DNA of 64,000 bases from Mesorhizobium atlanticum (GCF_003289965.1 NZ_QMBQ01000001.1:186001-250000); one strand, 5' to 3'; positions 17,471 through 25,814 are shown, counted from the first letter of the stretch. The notes: a model not told the origin generated them from the letters alone. A program made the numbers and translations.

Positions 17471-18460
17471 TTGATTTTCCTGCGGCGCCGGGCAAAGAGA
17501 ACATCGGGGGGCTGCCACTATCGCGAGGCAGCCTTGGCATTCAAACCGCTGGTCGACAGGCTGAGCCGAAGCCGGACGGTGATCCGGGTAAAGGCGCTCA
17601 GAAACCAGTTCGTCTACAAAGCCTTCGAATATCGGGGGCGCGCGTCCGGGCGTCTTCTTGCGAAGGAATTGCGGGACGCCGAAGTGTCGCGCGTATGCTT
17701 CACGGTCGCCTTCAACGTGCCTTGGGTGATCGACGCCTTGACGAAAGCATGGGAGATGCGGCCGCCGGGAATGACGCTGGTCGTCGTCGACAACTCGACG
17801 AAGGTAGCCGCGAGAGAGGCCATCGCACAGATCTGCAAGATGCGCGGCGTGCCTTACCTTGCCTTGCCGATGCGGGTCGAGAAGCACCTGTCGAGATCGC
17901 ATGGAACGGCGATCACCTGGGCGTTCCACAACATCGTGCGCCATCTGAAGCCGGAGTTCTTCGGCTTCATCGACCACGACTGCTTCCCGGTCGTGCCGTT
18001 CGATATCCCGTCCAAGCTGGCCGGCAAAGCCGTGTATGGGCGCAGGGCATACGCCACCGAAAATCACGTCTACAAGGCCAAGCCGGACGATCGGCACTGG
18101 AACCTATGGGCTGGCTACTGCTTCTACCGGTTCTCCGCCGTGGCCCCTTACGAACTGAATTTCGAACCCCGCATAAATCTCGGCCTCGACACCGGCGCCG
18201 CCAACTGGGCGATCCTCTATTCGAAACTCGCCGAGACGGATGTCGCCGTAGCAAGCGTGGAACAGCGGCCGATGACGATGGCCGGCGCGGTCGGGCACCA
18301 CGAGTTCATCGACGGCGCCTTCTTTCACCTGGCCGGCGTGTCATATCCCGAACGACCGGGCTATCACCATCGAACGACGGAGCACCGCGAAATGCTCAGG
18401 GATTATGTGTGGAACACTTATCTGGGTGGTCCGGCCGGGCAGGCCGTGAGCGATTTCTGA
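17471..18460 (+). CDS. Putative glycosyltransferase
   Basis: 329 residues from a TTG at 17471. No ATG or GTG exists between the upstream in-frame stop (17411) and this codon, so the start is uncertain. The middle has a GT2-like beginning (VSRVCFTVAFNVPWVI, then LVVVDNSTK) and a probable metal-binding FIDHDCFP in place of a DxD, followed by a conserved-looking LWAGYCFYRF segment. There is no membrane segment. It is divergent from the acetyltransferase-GT8 operon and probably belongs to the same surface-sugar locus. Fold assignment to GT2 is moderate. Confidence 0.65.
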   Translation: MIFLRRRAKRTSGGCHYREAALAFKPLVDRLSRSRTVIRVKALRNQFVYKAFEYRGRASGRLLAKELRDAEVSRVCFTVAFNVPWVIDALTKAWEMRPPGMTLVVVDNSTKVAAREAIAQICKMRGVPYLALPMRVEKHLSRSHGTAITWAFHNIVRHLKPEFFGFIDHDCFPVVPFDIPSKLAGKAVYGRRAYATENHVYKAKPDDRHWNLWAGYCFYRFSAVAPYELNFEPRINLGLDTGAANWAILYSKLAETDVAVASVEQRPMTMAGAVGHHEFIDGAFFHLAGVSYPERPGYHHRTTEHREMLRDYVWNTYLGGPAGQAVSDF

Positions 18461-18523
18461 AGGCCGGCCACCGCCTCCTCCCGGTCCTTCGGAGCGCGCA
18501 GCGACGCTCGAATTTGGTTGTTC

Positions 18524-19396
18524 CTAGATACGATCAGGCGCGCGGACTAGTCCAGCAATCGCCTCGTCGATCCCAGTCCTTCCTTGACGTTTTAGGGCAT
18601 GGGGATCGCGGAAGTCGATCCAGCCTTCGTTGAAGCCGTCGAGCATGCGCATGCGCATGGCCGGATGGCGCATGCCCTGCTCGTGGAAGATCGTCTCCCA
18701 TCGCTCGCGCGGGACGATGCGTGCCTTGATCTCGCGGCCGAGGGCCTTGGCGAAGGCGGCGGCGATTTGGTTCGGCGACACCCTTTGCCCGGCCTCGAGC
18801 TCGATCACGCGGTGGCCGTGCCAATCCTCCAGCAGCAGTTCGGCAGCCGTCCTGCCGACATCCGCGGCCGAGATCATCGCGACCGGCCGATCGAGCGGCT
18901 GCAGGTAGCTGTCGATCACGCCCTGGTCGCGCGCCGAGGCGATATCCCACTGGGCATTTTCCATGAACCAGGCGGCGCGCAGGAACGTCACCGCCACGGG
19001 CAGATCGGCAAGCGCCTCCTCCAGCAGGCGCAAGGCGTTTAACAGATTGGGTTCGGCGGCATCCGCGCCGATCGTCGACAGGACGACGACCTTGGGCGGC
19101 AGCGCGCGACCAAGCGCCTCGCGGACGACGGCGATCTTCGGCAGCACGTCCGGGAAATCGTGTTCGGAATCATAGACTGGCGGCAACAGGATGAAGGCGC
19201 CCTCGACGCCCGAAAGCGCCGCGGCAAGCGGCCCGGGATCGCTCAAGTCGGCGACGGCGATCTCGCAGCCTTTGGCCAGCCACGGCGCGCCCTTGGCTTC
19301 GTCGCGAATAACGGCCCGAACCTTGTGGCCTGATGCCAACAGCGTTTCGGCAAGGACCCCGCCGACGCGGCCGGTAATGGCGGTAACTGCGAACAT
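18524..19396 (-). CDS. NmrA-like NAD(P)-binding protein
   Basis: 290 residues of the atypical short-chain dehydrogenase NmrA/HSCARG type. The N-terminal Rossmann motif is AITGRVGGVLAETLL (GxxGxxG variant) with an Arg-rich VRAVIRD after beta-2. The central FLRAAWFMEN is typical of this subfamily. Members are redox-sensing or act as NAD(P)H quinone oxidoreductases. The start at 19396 has AAGGAAAG upstream. It is divergent from a LysR gene (149 bases between starts), which is its likely regulator. Confidence 0.8.
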   Translation of the reverse strand: MFAVTAITGRVGGVLAETLLASGHKVRAVIRDEAKGAPWLAKGCEIAVADLSDPGPLAAALSGVEGAFILLPPVYDSEHDFPDVLPKIAVVREALGRALPPKVVVLSTIGADAAEPNLLNALRLLEEALADLPVAVTFLRAAWFMENAQWDIASARDQGVIDSYLQPLDRPVAMISAADVGRTAAELLLEDWHGHRVIELEAGQRVSPNQIAAAFAKALGREIKARIVPRERWETIFHEQGMRHPAMRMRMLDGFNEGWIDFRDPHALKRQGRTGIDEAIAGLVRAPDRI

Positions 19397-19545
19397 GATC
19401 TTTCCTTCATTTGTGGTGTTGACCGGGACCAGGGCCAGCGGCTGCGACGAGCCAGCGGTCTCTGGCCGGTCTTTTCACACCCTTTGCTTGCTGATCCCAG
19501 CGCCGATATGTCATCATAATCCGGACTTCAGGTTGGGAATGGCGC

Positions 19546-20451
19546 ATGACCTATGACGGAAGATTGCTGTCCGGCGTGACGGTGCTGATGGCGGTGGTCG
19601 AGGCCGGCTCGATGGCGCGGGCAGCGGACTCGCTCGGCATGACCGCATCGGGAGTCGGCCGCGCCATCCAGCGGCTGGAGGCCCGCATCGGGGTCAGGCT
19701 GCTCGACCGCACGACCCGCACCATGCAGCTGACGGACGAAGGGCGGCGCTTCCACAAGCGGGTCGGCCCTCACCTCGACGGCATCGAGGAGGCGGCGGTC
19801 GAGGCCACCGGCGCCACCTCGGTGGTTCGCGGCCGGCTGCGCGTCAATGTCGACCCGTTCTTCTCGCAACTGGTGCTGGCCGGGCACGCGGGGCGATTCC
19901 TGGCGCTCTATCCGGAGCTTCGCCTCGAGCTCATCATGCGCGACGCGGTGGGCGATCTGGTGGCGGACGGGTTCGATCTTGCCTTGCGCTTCGGCGATCC
20001 GCCGGCCGGGTCATTCACCGCGCGCAAGCTGTTCGAGACGCGCATACTTACTGTCGCGGCGCCCGCCTATATCGAGCGCCGCGGGCGTCCGCGACACCCT
20101 TCCGAATTGCCCAACCACGACGCCATCGATTTCTGGGACGCCGCGCATGGCCGCGCCTACGATTGGGAGTTCCGCCGCGGCAACGAGGCGCTGCCTGTCA
20201 GCGTCCAGACCAGGCTGATGACCTCCGACGCGCCGACCATGCTCAACGCCTGCCTCGCCGGCGCCGGCATCGCGCAGGTCTTGGAATTCGCCACACGCGA
20301 GCAGGTTCGCGAGGGGCAACTGATCGACCTATTTCCGGATTGGTCAGACGAGCTCTTCCCGCTCCACGCGATCTACCCTTCGCGGCAATACCGCACCGCC
20401 AAGGTGCGGGCGTTCGTGGAGTTTGTGATGGAGTTGTTGGCGGAGGTTTAA
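19546..20451 (+). CDS. LysR family transcriptional regulator, CrgA-type
   Basis: 301 residues. The winged helix lies at about residues 5-65 (VLMAVVEAGSMARAADS, then VGRAIQRLEARIGVRLL), followed by an effector-binding domain with the FDLALRFGD motif common to CrgA/AaeR-type LysR proteins. These often control divergently encoded oxidoreductases, and the NmrA-like gene is divergent here. A binding site is expected in 19397-19545. tRNA-Arg follows on the opposite strand. Confidence 0.85.
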   Translation: MTYDGRLLSGVTVLMAVVEAGSMARAADSLGMTASGVGRAIQRLEARIGVRLLDRTTRTMQLTDEGRRFHKRVGPHLDGIEEAAVEATGATSVVRGRLRVNVDPFFSQLVLAGHAGRFLALYPELRLELIMRDAVGDLVADGFDLALRFGDPPAGSFTARKLFETRILTVAAPAYIERRGRPRHPSELPNHDAIDFWDAAHGRAYDWEFRRGNEALPVSVQTRLMTSDAPTMLNACLAGAGIAQVLEFATREQVREGQLIDLFPDWSDELFPLHAIYPSRQYRTAKVRAFVEFVMELLAEV

Positions 20452-20489
20452 ATCCGGAGTCGGCAGATCTCGTAACCCGTTGAATAAAC

Positions 20490-20566
20490 TGGCGATCCCG
20501 GCAGGATTCGAACCTGCGACCATCGGCTTAGAAGGCCGGTGCTCTATCCAGCTGAGCTACGGGACC
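20490..20566 (-). tRNA. tRNA-Arg (anticodon TCT)
   Basis: A 77-base cloverleaf on the minus strand. The acceptor stem GGTCCCG pairs with CGGGATC (one G-T wobble), the D arm is GCTC/GAGC, the anticodon loop CTTCTAA gives TCT, the T arm contains GGTTCGAAT, and CCA is encoded. It reads AGA codons. The first anticodon-stem pair is a C-A mismatch. Confidence 0.96.
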
Positions 20567-20621
20567 GTCGGCCGGCCGGGCCGGCTGTTGCGTTACGCCA
20601 AGCGATGCAAGACTAGGGAAG

Positions 20622-20927
20622 TCAGTGCGTCCAGGGCGTCTTGCGGTCATAGCGGAAATTGTCCGAATAGGAAATCTGCCGGCGCTTGGCTTCCTTCGGC
20701 TCTTCGACGCGATAGGCGATCTTTTCCTTCTCGGCATAAGCGATCGCCTCTTCCTTCGTGTCGAAGGTGAGCTTCACCTGGCTCAGCATGTCGCCCGAGG
20801 TTGTATAGCCCATCAGCGGGTCGATCTTCTTGCGCTGGGCGGGGTCGAACTCCAGCACCCAATGTCCGGTCTTGGCCTTGCCGGATTGCATCGCGGTTTT
20901 GGCTGGACTGAAAATGCGCGCGGACAT
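20622..20927 (-). CDS. NADH dehydrogenase subunit of NDUFS4 family (complex I accessory)
   Basis: 101 residues from the ATG at 20927 with RBS AGAGGTG upstream. The protein resembles the NDUFS4/18-kDa accessory subunit of respiratory complex I: MSARIFSPAKTAMQSG at the start, WVLEFDP, then MGYTTSGDMLSQVKLTF, EEAIAYAEK and a C-terminal FRYDRKTPWTH. Alphaproteobacteria encode this subunit away from the nuo operon, as here. It would act on the cytosolic side of the peripheral arm. The gene stands alone, 55 bases from tRNA-Arg. Confidence 0.88.
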   Translation of the reverse strand: MSARIFSPAKTAMQSGKAKTGHWVLEFDPAQRKKIDPLMGYTTSGDMLSQVKLTFDTKEEAIAYAEKEKIAYRVEEPKEAKRRQISYSDNFRYDRKTPWTH

Positions 20928-21177
20928 GAGCACCTCTTTAACGCCCGACGACCGGGCACCCTGTTCGGCGCGCCACCTTAGAGCACCCTTTCGGGAGCCG
21001 GAAATCTCGCGCCAACCCGTCATTACTTTGCAATGGCCGCGGCGGCAAGGCCGCAAGCGCCCCTGCGCTCCAACGGCGCAGGGAACCTCGCCGCGCCGGC
21101 GACATTATCGAAAGGTCAGCCGGCCGGGCCGGGCCAGCCTTTCCCGGGAACCCTCAATCAGAAGCGGAGGTTTAGCC

Positions 21178-22146
21178 ATGACCAATGCTATCGAACACAC
21201 CGTCCTGCAGCTCGCCGTGCTTGTCGGCAGCCTGCGCGCCCAGTCCTTCAGCCGCAAGATCGCCAAGGCCCTGGCCGCCCGAGCGCCGGATTCCGTGCGC
21301 TGCCGCTTCATCGAGATCGGCGACCTGCCGCTTTACAACGAGGATCTGGACGGTGACGACCCGCCGGCGGCGTGGTCGGCCTTCCGCGCGGCGATGCGCG
21401 AATGCGACGCGGTGCTGTTCGTCACCCCAGAATACAACCGCTCGATCCCGGGCTGCCTGAAGAACGCGCTCGATATCGGCTCGCGCCCGCCGGGCAAGAG
21501 CGTGTTCAAGGGCCTGCCCGCAGGAGTCGTCAGTGTCAGCCCGAGCAAGATCGGCGCCTTTGGCTCCAACCAGGCGCTCAGGCAGACCTTCGTCTTCCTC
21601 GACATGCCGGTGATGCAGCAGCCGGAGGCCTATATCGGCAATGTCGCGGAACTCCTGGACGACAAAGGCGCGGTGACCCATGCCGACACCGCCACCTTCT
21701 TGGAAAAATTCATGGCCAGCCTGGAGACATGGATCAGGACGGTGCATCCTGGCCGCTCCTCCTTCGATGCCTTCATGAAGCAGCGCGAGAAGATCGCCGA
21801 GGACTATGTCAACGGCGATGCCTCCTCGCTGAAGGCGATCGTCACCCGCACCGGGCCAGCGACATTCTTCTCACCGCGCGGCGACCATCTGGAAGGCGCC
21901 GATGCGGTTGCCGGCCGTTACGAACGCGACGCCGCGAGCTTCCACAAAGGCGGCAACACCGACCTCGAGGTGCTGCAAGCGTCGGCGAGCGGGGATCTGG
22001 CGTTCTGGAGCGGCCTGCAGCACGCCAAGGCGCGCATCGGCAAGAACGGCGAGGCGACCGAGATGACCTTGCGGGTGACGGAAGTGTTCCGACTGGAGGA
22101 CGGCGCTTTCAAGCTGGTGCACCGCCATGCCGACCCGGTTCATTAG
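21178..22146 (+). CDS. NADPH-dependent FMN reductase fused to SnoaL-like domain
   Basis: 322 residues. Residues 10-190 are a flavodoxin-like NADPH-dependent FMN reductase: LVGSLRAQSFSRKIAKAL, then FVTPEYNRSIPGCLKNALD (the flavin-binding PEYN motif), and VSVSPSKIGAFGSNQAL. Residues about 200-322 form a SnoaL/DUF4440-like NTF2-fold domain ending FRLEDGAFKLVHRHADPV. The two are usually separate proteins. The RBS GCGGAGG precedes the start at 21178; the upstream open frame looks non-coding. A flavin-dependent monooxygenase gene follows 111 bases later, so this protein might supply reduced flavin or protect a reactive product. Confidence 0.85.
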   Translation: MTNAIEHTVLQLAVLVGSLRAQSFSRKIAKALAARAPDSVRCRFIEIGDLPLYNEDLDGDDPPAAWSAFRAAMRECDAVLFVTPEYNRSIPGCLKNALDIGSRPPGKSVFKGLPAGVVSVSPSKIGAFGSNQALRQTFVFLDMPVMQQPEAYIGNVAELLDDKGAVTHADTATFLEKFMASLETWIRTVHPGRSSFDAFMKQREKIAEDYVNGDASSLKAIVTRTGPATFFSPRGDHLEGADAVAGRYERDAASFHKGGNTDLEVLQASASGDLAFWSGLQHAKARIGKNGEATEMTLRVTEVFRLEDGAFKLVHRHADPVH

Positions 22147-22257
22147 CCGGCGCTTGCAGAAATCCGCGACACAATGTCGGGGGCTTTGCAACACGCACCT
22201 ATTCCTTTTGGCCTGTGAGCGGCATACATCGGATACATGGTCGTGCCACTTGAAGGC

Positions 22258-23457
22258 ATGATGACGACGACAAAGACACGAATGGGCGCGGATACGAAAG
22301 TCTCGCCGTTGGGGGCCGGCGAGCCAGCGATACTGGACGGCGCGATTGTCGTCGGCGGAGGCGCCGCCGGGCTTGCCGCCGCGCATGCGTTGACCAAGGC
22401 CGGCGTGACGACGCAGATCCTGGAGCGCGAGCAGAGGCTGGCCGAACCCTGGCACCGCCGCCACGACAATCTGCACCTCAACACGCATCGCGACCTTTCC
22501 TCATTGCCCGGCGTATCCTATCCGGCGGGGACACCGGCCTTCCCGCACCGCAGCGCCGTCGTGCGCCACCTCAACGAGTTCGCCGAGACGCACCGGCTAT
22601 CTATCGCCTTCGGCGTCGAGGTCGACGAGATCGAGTTTCACGGCGCCCACTGGCTGTTGCGAACGAGCGTGGGCCTGAAGGCGGCGCGATATGTGGTGAT
22701 CGCCACCGGACGCGACCGGCAGCCCTTCATCCCGGCCTGGAAGGGCATGGACGATTTTTCCGGCAGGATCATCCATTCGGCCGATTTCGGAAAAGCAAGC
22801 GACTATGCCGGCAAGAAGGTGCTGGTGGTCGGCGCCGGCAACTCCGGCTTCGATGCGCTCAACCATCTTTCCCGCGTCGAGACGGGCCAGATCTGGCTTT
22901 CGGCGCGCAACGGACCTTCGCTGCTGCCCAAGCGCATCGGCAAGATCGCGGTCCACCGCGTGTCGCCGTTCATGGCCAACCTGCCCACATGGCTCGCGGA
23001 CGCGGCCATGGCGGCAACGCAGCGCCTGGTGTTCGGAGATCTGACGAAATACGGCCTGCCCCCTGCCCCGTCGGGCGGTGCCAGCCGGCTTGGCTCCGAC
23101 TATACCGCGATCGCCGCCGACGACGGCGCGGTCAAGGCCATCAAGGCCGGGCGCGTCATCGTCGTGCCGCAGTTGCGCGAATTCAGGCGCGACGGCGTCG
23201 TGCTCGACAATGGCCAGTCGATCGCGCCCGACATCGTCATTGCCGCCACCGGCTACCGAACGGGGCTGGAAACGATGCTGGGCAAGCTCGGCGTGCTCGA
23301 CGCCAAGGGCGTGCCGCTGTTCAACGGCGCCGCGAACGACCCAAAGCTGCCCGGGCTCTGGTTCACCGGCATGCGGCCGAGCATTCGCGGCTGCTTCTCC
23401 AACGCGACAATCCAGGCCGCGGCGATCGCCGGGAAGGTCGCCGGCCTGAAGCACTGA
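22258..23457 (+). CDS. Flavin-containing monooxygenase (CzcO/YUCCA-like)
   Basis: 399 residues from the ATG at 22258 (GAAGG just upstream); an ATG at 22237 is possible. The FAD Rossmann motif is VVGGGAAGLAAAHA near residue 30, and the NADPH motif VVGAGNSGFDAL near residue 200, with the FMO-type ATGRDRQPFIP between and a C-terminal ATGYRTGL. Such class B flavoprotein monooxygenases oxidise N, S or aldehyde substrates. It follows the FMN reductase-SnoaL fusion on the same strand, so the two may act on one substrate. That substrate is unknown. Confidence 0.83.
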   Translation: MMTTTKTRMGADTKVSPLGAGEPAILDGAIVVGGGAAGLAAAHALTKAGVTTQILEREQRLAEPWHRRHDNLHLNTHRDLSSLPGVSYPAGTPAFPHRSAVVRHLNEFAETHRLSIAFGVEVDEIEFHGAHWLLRTSVGLKAARYVVIATGRDRQPFIPAWKGMDDFSGRIIHSADFGKASDYAGKKVLVVGAGNSGFDALNHLSRVETGQIWLSARNGPSLLPKRIGKIAVHRVSPFMANLPTWLADAAMAATQRLVFGDLTKYGLPPAPSGGASRLGSDYTAIAADDGAVKAIKAGRVIVVPQLREFRRDGVVLDNGQSIAPDIVIAATGYRTGLETMLGKLGVLDAKGVPLFNGAANDPKLPGLWFTGMRPSIRGCFSNATIQAAAIAGKVAGLKH

Positions 23458-23529
23458 ATCGAACGGTCGCTTTGGCCTCCGTTTTTGTGTTGCCTTCCGG
23501 GCGTGCGCCCCCTATACGCCGCGGGACGT

Positions 23530-23606
23530 CGGAGTGTAGCGCAGCCTGGTAGCGCACCTGATTTGGGATCAGGGGGTCGCGTGTTCGAATCACGCCACTC
23601 CGACCA
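23530..23606 (+). tRNA. tRNA-Pro (anticodon TGG)
   Basis: A 77-base cloverleaf. Acceptor stem CGGAGTG pairs perfectly with CACTCCG, followed by discriminator A and an encoded CCA. The anticodon loop TTTGGGA gives TGG, and the T loop is GTTCGAAT. It decodes CCA and, by wobble, other proline codons. Confidence 0.97.
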
Positions 23607-23676
23607 TCGTTTTTTCCCCGCAAAATTGCCGTGCCGGTCTCGCGGCCCAGGGGCCTGACCAGAAGGGCTCTTCATC

Positions 23677-24399
23677 TTGGCAGCCACGGTCGTAGCGATC
23701 CTCGACAGGGACAATTGGGACGCCAACACCGACATCATCGTCGTTGCCGATGTTTCCAGGCGGCGGCTGACATGGGTGCCGCGCGACTTGTGGTCTCCCC
23801 TCATAGGCGACCGTATCAATGCCGCCTTCGCCGTCGGCGGCGGCGGGCTGCTGCTCGATGCGCTCGCGCAATTGGGATTTACAGCGCAAAGCGCGGTCTG
23901 CCTCCGGCGCGGCGCGACCGAGGCCGCGCTTGCCGGCGCCAGTGTCCGGGTGCCGATCCGCGAGCCGCTCGATTTCTGGTATCCGCTGACGCCGACCAGC
24001 CGCCTTGAGGACGGGCGCCGGCAGGTCTCGTTTCGCCCACCGGATGAAACGCTGTCCGGCGAACGGCTGCACCAGTGGATCGGCGCCCGCACCATGGTCG
24101 ACGGCCAGGGAACCGACTTCCACCGCATGCGGCGCCAGATCGTGTTCCTGCGAGCCCTCATCGCCCAGGATTTCGATTTCCGCTCGGTGTTGAAGGATCC
24201 GGAACTGGCACGCATCACCGGTGAGGATCCGTTGCCCCTCCTGGCCCGCGTCGGGGTCAATTGGCGCATGCAGGTGCATGACTGGGTGGATGACGCCGTC
24301 ATCGACGGCAGGATGGTCCTGGTCCCGCGCAAGCCGAAGCCATGGTGGCGGCGGCAATTGCGCCGGTTGCGGGACAGGCTCAAGGGCAAGCGGACCTAG
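23677..24399 (+). CDS. LytR-CpsA-Psr (LCP)-like domain protein, no membrane anchor
   Basis: 240 residues from a TTG at 23677. The first 100 residues match the core of LCP phosphotransferases: TDIIVVADVSRRRLTWVPRD (VPRD as in the family's PRD motif), then IGDRINAAFAVGGGGLLLDAL. LCP enzymes attach glycopolymers to peptidoglycan or lipid in Gram-positives, with an N-terminal membrane anchor that is absent here. The C-terminal third is basic (KPKPWWRRQLRRLRDRLKG). It directly follows tRNA-Pro. Function in a Gram-negative is unknown; a polymer-transfer role is only a guess. Confidence 0.62.
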   Translation: MAATVVAILDRDNWDANTDIIVVADVSRRRLTWVPRDLWSPLIGDRINAAFAVGGGGLLLDALAQLGFTAQSAVCLRRGATEAALAGASVRVPIREPLDFWYPLTPTSRLEDGRRQVSFRPPDETLSGERLHQWIGARTMVDGQGTDFHRMRRQIVFLRALIAQDFDFRSVLKDPELARITGEDPLPLLARVGVNWRMQVHDWVDDAVIDGRMVLVPRKPKPWWRRQLRRLRDRLKGKRT

Positions 24400-24569
24400 C
24401 CCATTCGGTCGCAGGAACGGTAAACCCGCCGGGCGAGAACCCCAACACCCTCGAGCCCGGCGAGCCTACAACCCGATCTGGAACGCGACCGGGACCGGGA
24501 TCAACCGGCACAGTCGGCGTTGCAAGACTGATGCCGGAAAGACTGTTCCGAAATGGGACGGCTACGCCC

Positions 24570-24674
24570 TTAGAGCGCTTCAGCGTTTCACGGAAACGGT
24601 GAAACGCTCTAACTCTTTGTTTTTACGCAATTGCGGACGGAAAACCGATCACACTCTTCCTGGAATTGCTCTAA
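24570..24674. repeat. Family B repeat, copy 2
   Basis: A 105-bp element bounded by TTAGAGC and GCTCTAA. It contains a hairpin (cgcttcagcgtttc with gaaacgctct) and a second segment acgcaattgcggacggaaaa. It matches the reverse complement of 36031-36134 closely. Bases 24671-24673, read on the minus strand, are the TAG stop of the FitB-like toxin gene. Confidence 0.8.
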
Positions 24675-25087
24675 GGCTCCCACGGATTGATCACCGACAC
24701 GCCGGCCGCATAAAATGGCGCCGTGTCGCGCGACGCAACCTGAAAGCCTTTCGCGGTGGCGATGGCTGCGATGTACCCATCAGGCATGGGAAACCCCTTT
24801 CCGGCGGCTCTCGCCTTCACGGCGAGACCGGCGTAGCGGCGTGCCGCCTCGGCGTCGAAGACCAGGATGCGCTGATCGAAGATTGCGCAAATTCCGGCGA
24901 AGGCGTCGGCCAGCGCATTTTTGCGGCGGCCGGCCGGCATGGCTTCGATGCCGAACAGTACTTCCGCCAGCGTGATGCTGGACAGGTAGAGTGTCTCGGC
25001 AACCTGCTCATCCAGCCAGTCCAGGACCGCGGGACTAGGCTGCGGTCTCATCACCTCCGAAACGACATTGGTGTCCAGGAGGATCAT
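24671..25087 (-). CDS. PIN-domain toxin, VapC/FitB-like
   Basis: 138 residues. The four acidic residues of the PIN nuclease site are visible: D5 (MILLDTNVVSE), E42 (LAEVLFGIE), D103 (MPDGYIAAIA) and D121. The spacing and the DGYIAAIA motif match FitB-type VapC ribonucleases. It overlaps the antitoxin gene by 4 bases (ATGA), which couples translation. Its TAG stop codon is the first three bases of a family B repeat. As in other type II systems the toxin should be inert while bound by the antitoxin. Confidence 0.88.
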   Translation of the reverse strand: MILLDTNVVSEVMRPQPSPAVLDWLDEQVAETLYLSSITLAEVLFGIEAMPAGRRKNALADAFAGICAIFDQRILVFDAEAARRYAGLAVKARAAGKGFPMPDGYIAAIATAKGFQVASRDTAPFYAAGVSVINPWEP

Positions 25088-25338
25088 TCGAATTTCAGCG
25101 GCTCAGCCGGCCTTTTCTCACGGACTTGTTCAAGTGCTTCAACGTCCTCGTCCGTCACGCCCGCCCGGCGAGCGATGGCGGACAATAGCGTGCCCACCCT
25201 GATGCGGCCCTCCGGCCGAACCGCATCTTCAAGAATGGCGCGGATTTCCGCCTCCGTGCTGCGGCCATTGATGGCCGCGCGCACCCGCAAGGCACGATGT
25301 GTTTCCTCCGGAAGGTTTCTGATCGTAACTGCAGTCAT
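25084..25338 (-). CDS. FitA-like ribbon-helix-helix antitoxin
   Basis: 84 residues from the ATG at 25338 (an in-frame ATG at 25347 is an alternative). The N-terminus MTAVTIRNLPEETHRALRVR is a ribbon-helix-helix DNA-binding fold, followed by RSTEAEIRAILEDAV and a C-terminal tail that should wrap the toxin (EALEQVREKRPAEPL). This is the FitA arrangement. It should repress its own operon; a candidate operator lies immediately upstream at 25339-25366. Confidence 0.88.
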   Translation of the reverse strand: MTAVTIRNLPEETHRALRVRAAINGRSTEAEIRAILEDAVRPEGRIRVGTLLSAIARRAGVTDEDVEALEQVREKRPAEPLKFE

Positions 25339-25366
25339 TGATATCATACCGATTGCATTGCTATCA
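25339..25366. promoter_or_regulatory. Candidate FitA operator
   Basis: TGATATCA (25339-25346), a 12-base spacer, then TGCTATCA (25359-25366), directly abutting the antitoxin start codon. The half-site sequence and the 12-base spacing recall the TGCTATCA-N12-TGATAGCA operator known for gonococcal FitAB, with one mismatch and with the halves in the opposite order. Binding here would block transcription or translation start. Confidence 0.5.
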
Positions 25367-25520
25367 ATGTATCGCATTATCACCTCGGTGTCACGTGCCT
25401 GCCGATGAGCCCTGCTTATCGTCGGGCGCGGCTATACGAACCGGGGGGCCGCGGCTCGAACAATCCCTGTCGCTTCCAACGTTGTCGCCGGTCTAGACTT
25501 CGGACAAAGGGGGATTGTCG

Positions 25521-25784
25521 ATGCCTGTTCTCGAGGCGCTGCTGTCACTGATCGGCCCAGCCTACCTGGCCTACTACGGCTTCGCGATTCCGGTCATGGT
25601 GGTCTGGGCAATTCTGTGCGCTGCCCTGTGGGTCTGGAACAACCGCCCAAGCAAGCGGCAGAGCGGCGTCGCCCGGTCGCGGTCCGCCGGCGTGATGGTC
25701 TTCGTCCTCGTCGCCGCCTGTTACATCGCAGCGCATACGGGCGTGTATCTTTTGGCCCGGCATCTGGCCGGGCTCTGGGCATAG
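25521..25784 (+). CDS. Small membrane protein of unknown function, 87 aa
   Basis: The ATG at 25521 has AAGGGGGA upstream with good spacing. Two hydrophobic helices are clear: residues about 8-40 (YLAYYGFAIPVMVVWAILCA) and 58-82 (GVMVFVLVAACYIAAHTGVY), joined by a basic loop WNNRPSKRQSGVARSR. This suggests a two-helix inner-membrane protein with a cytosolic loop. I do not recognise a family. It is convergent with hdaA, with a hairpin between the stop codons. Confidence 0.6.
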   Translation: MPVLEALLSLIGPAYLAYYGFAIPVMVVWAILCAALWVWNNRPSKRQSGVARSRSAGVMVFVLVAACYIAAHTGVYLLARHLAGLWA

Positions 25785-25791
25785 TTTTTTG

Positions 25792-25814
25792 CCTTCTCCC
25801 CCTGTGGGAGAAGG
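25792..25814. terminator. Hairpin between convergent genes (family A repeat fragment)
   Basis: CCTTCTCCC and GGGAGAAGG form a stem between the stops of the small membrane protein gene and hdaA; a run of six T precedes it on the plus strand. The sequence equals the outer hairpin of the repeat at 46995-47178, so it may be a repeat remnant acting as a bidirectional terminator. Confidence 0.55.
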
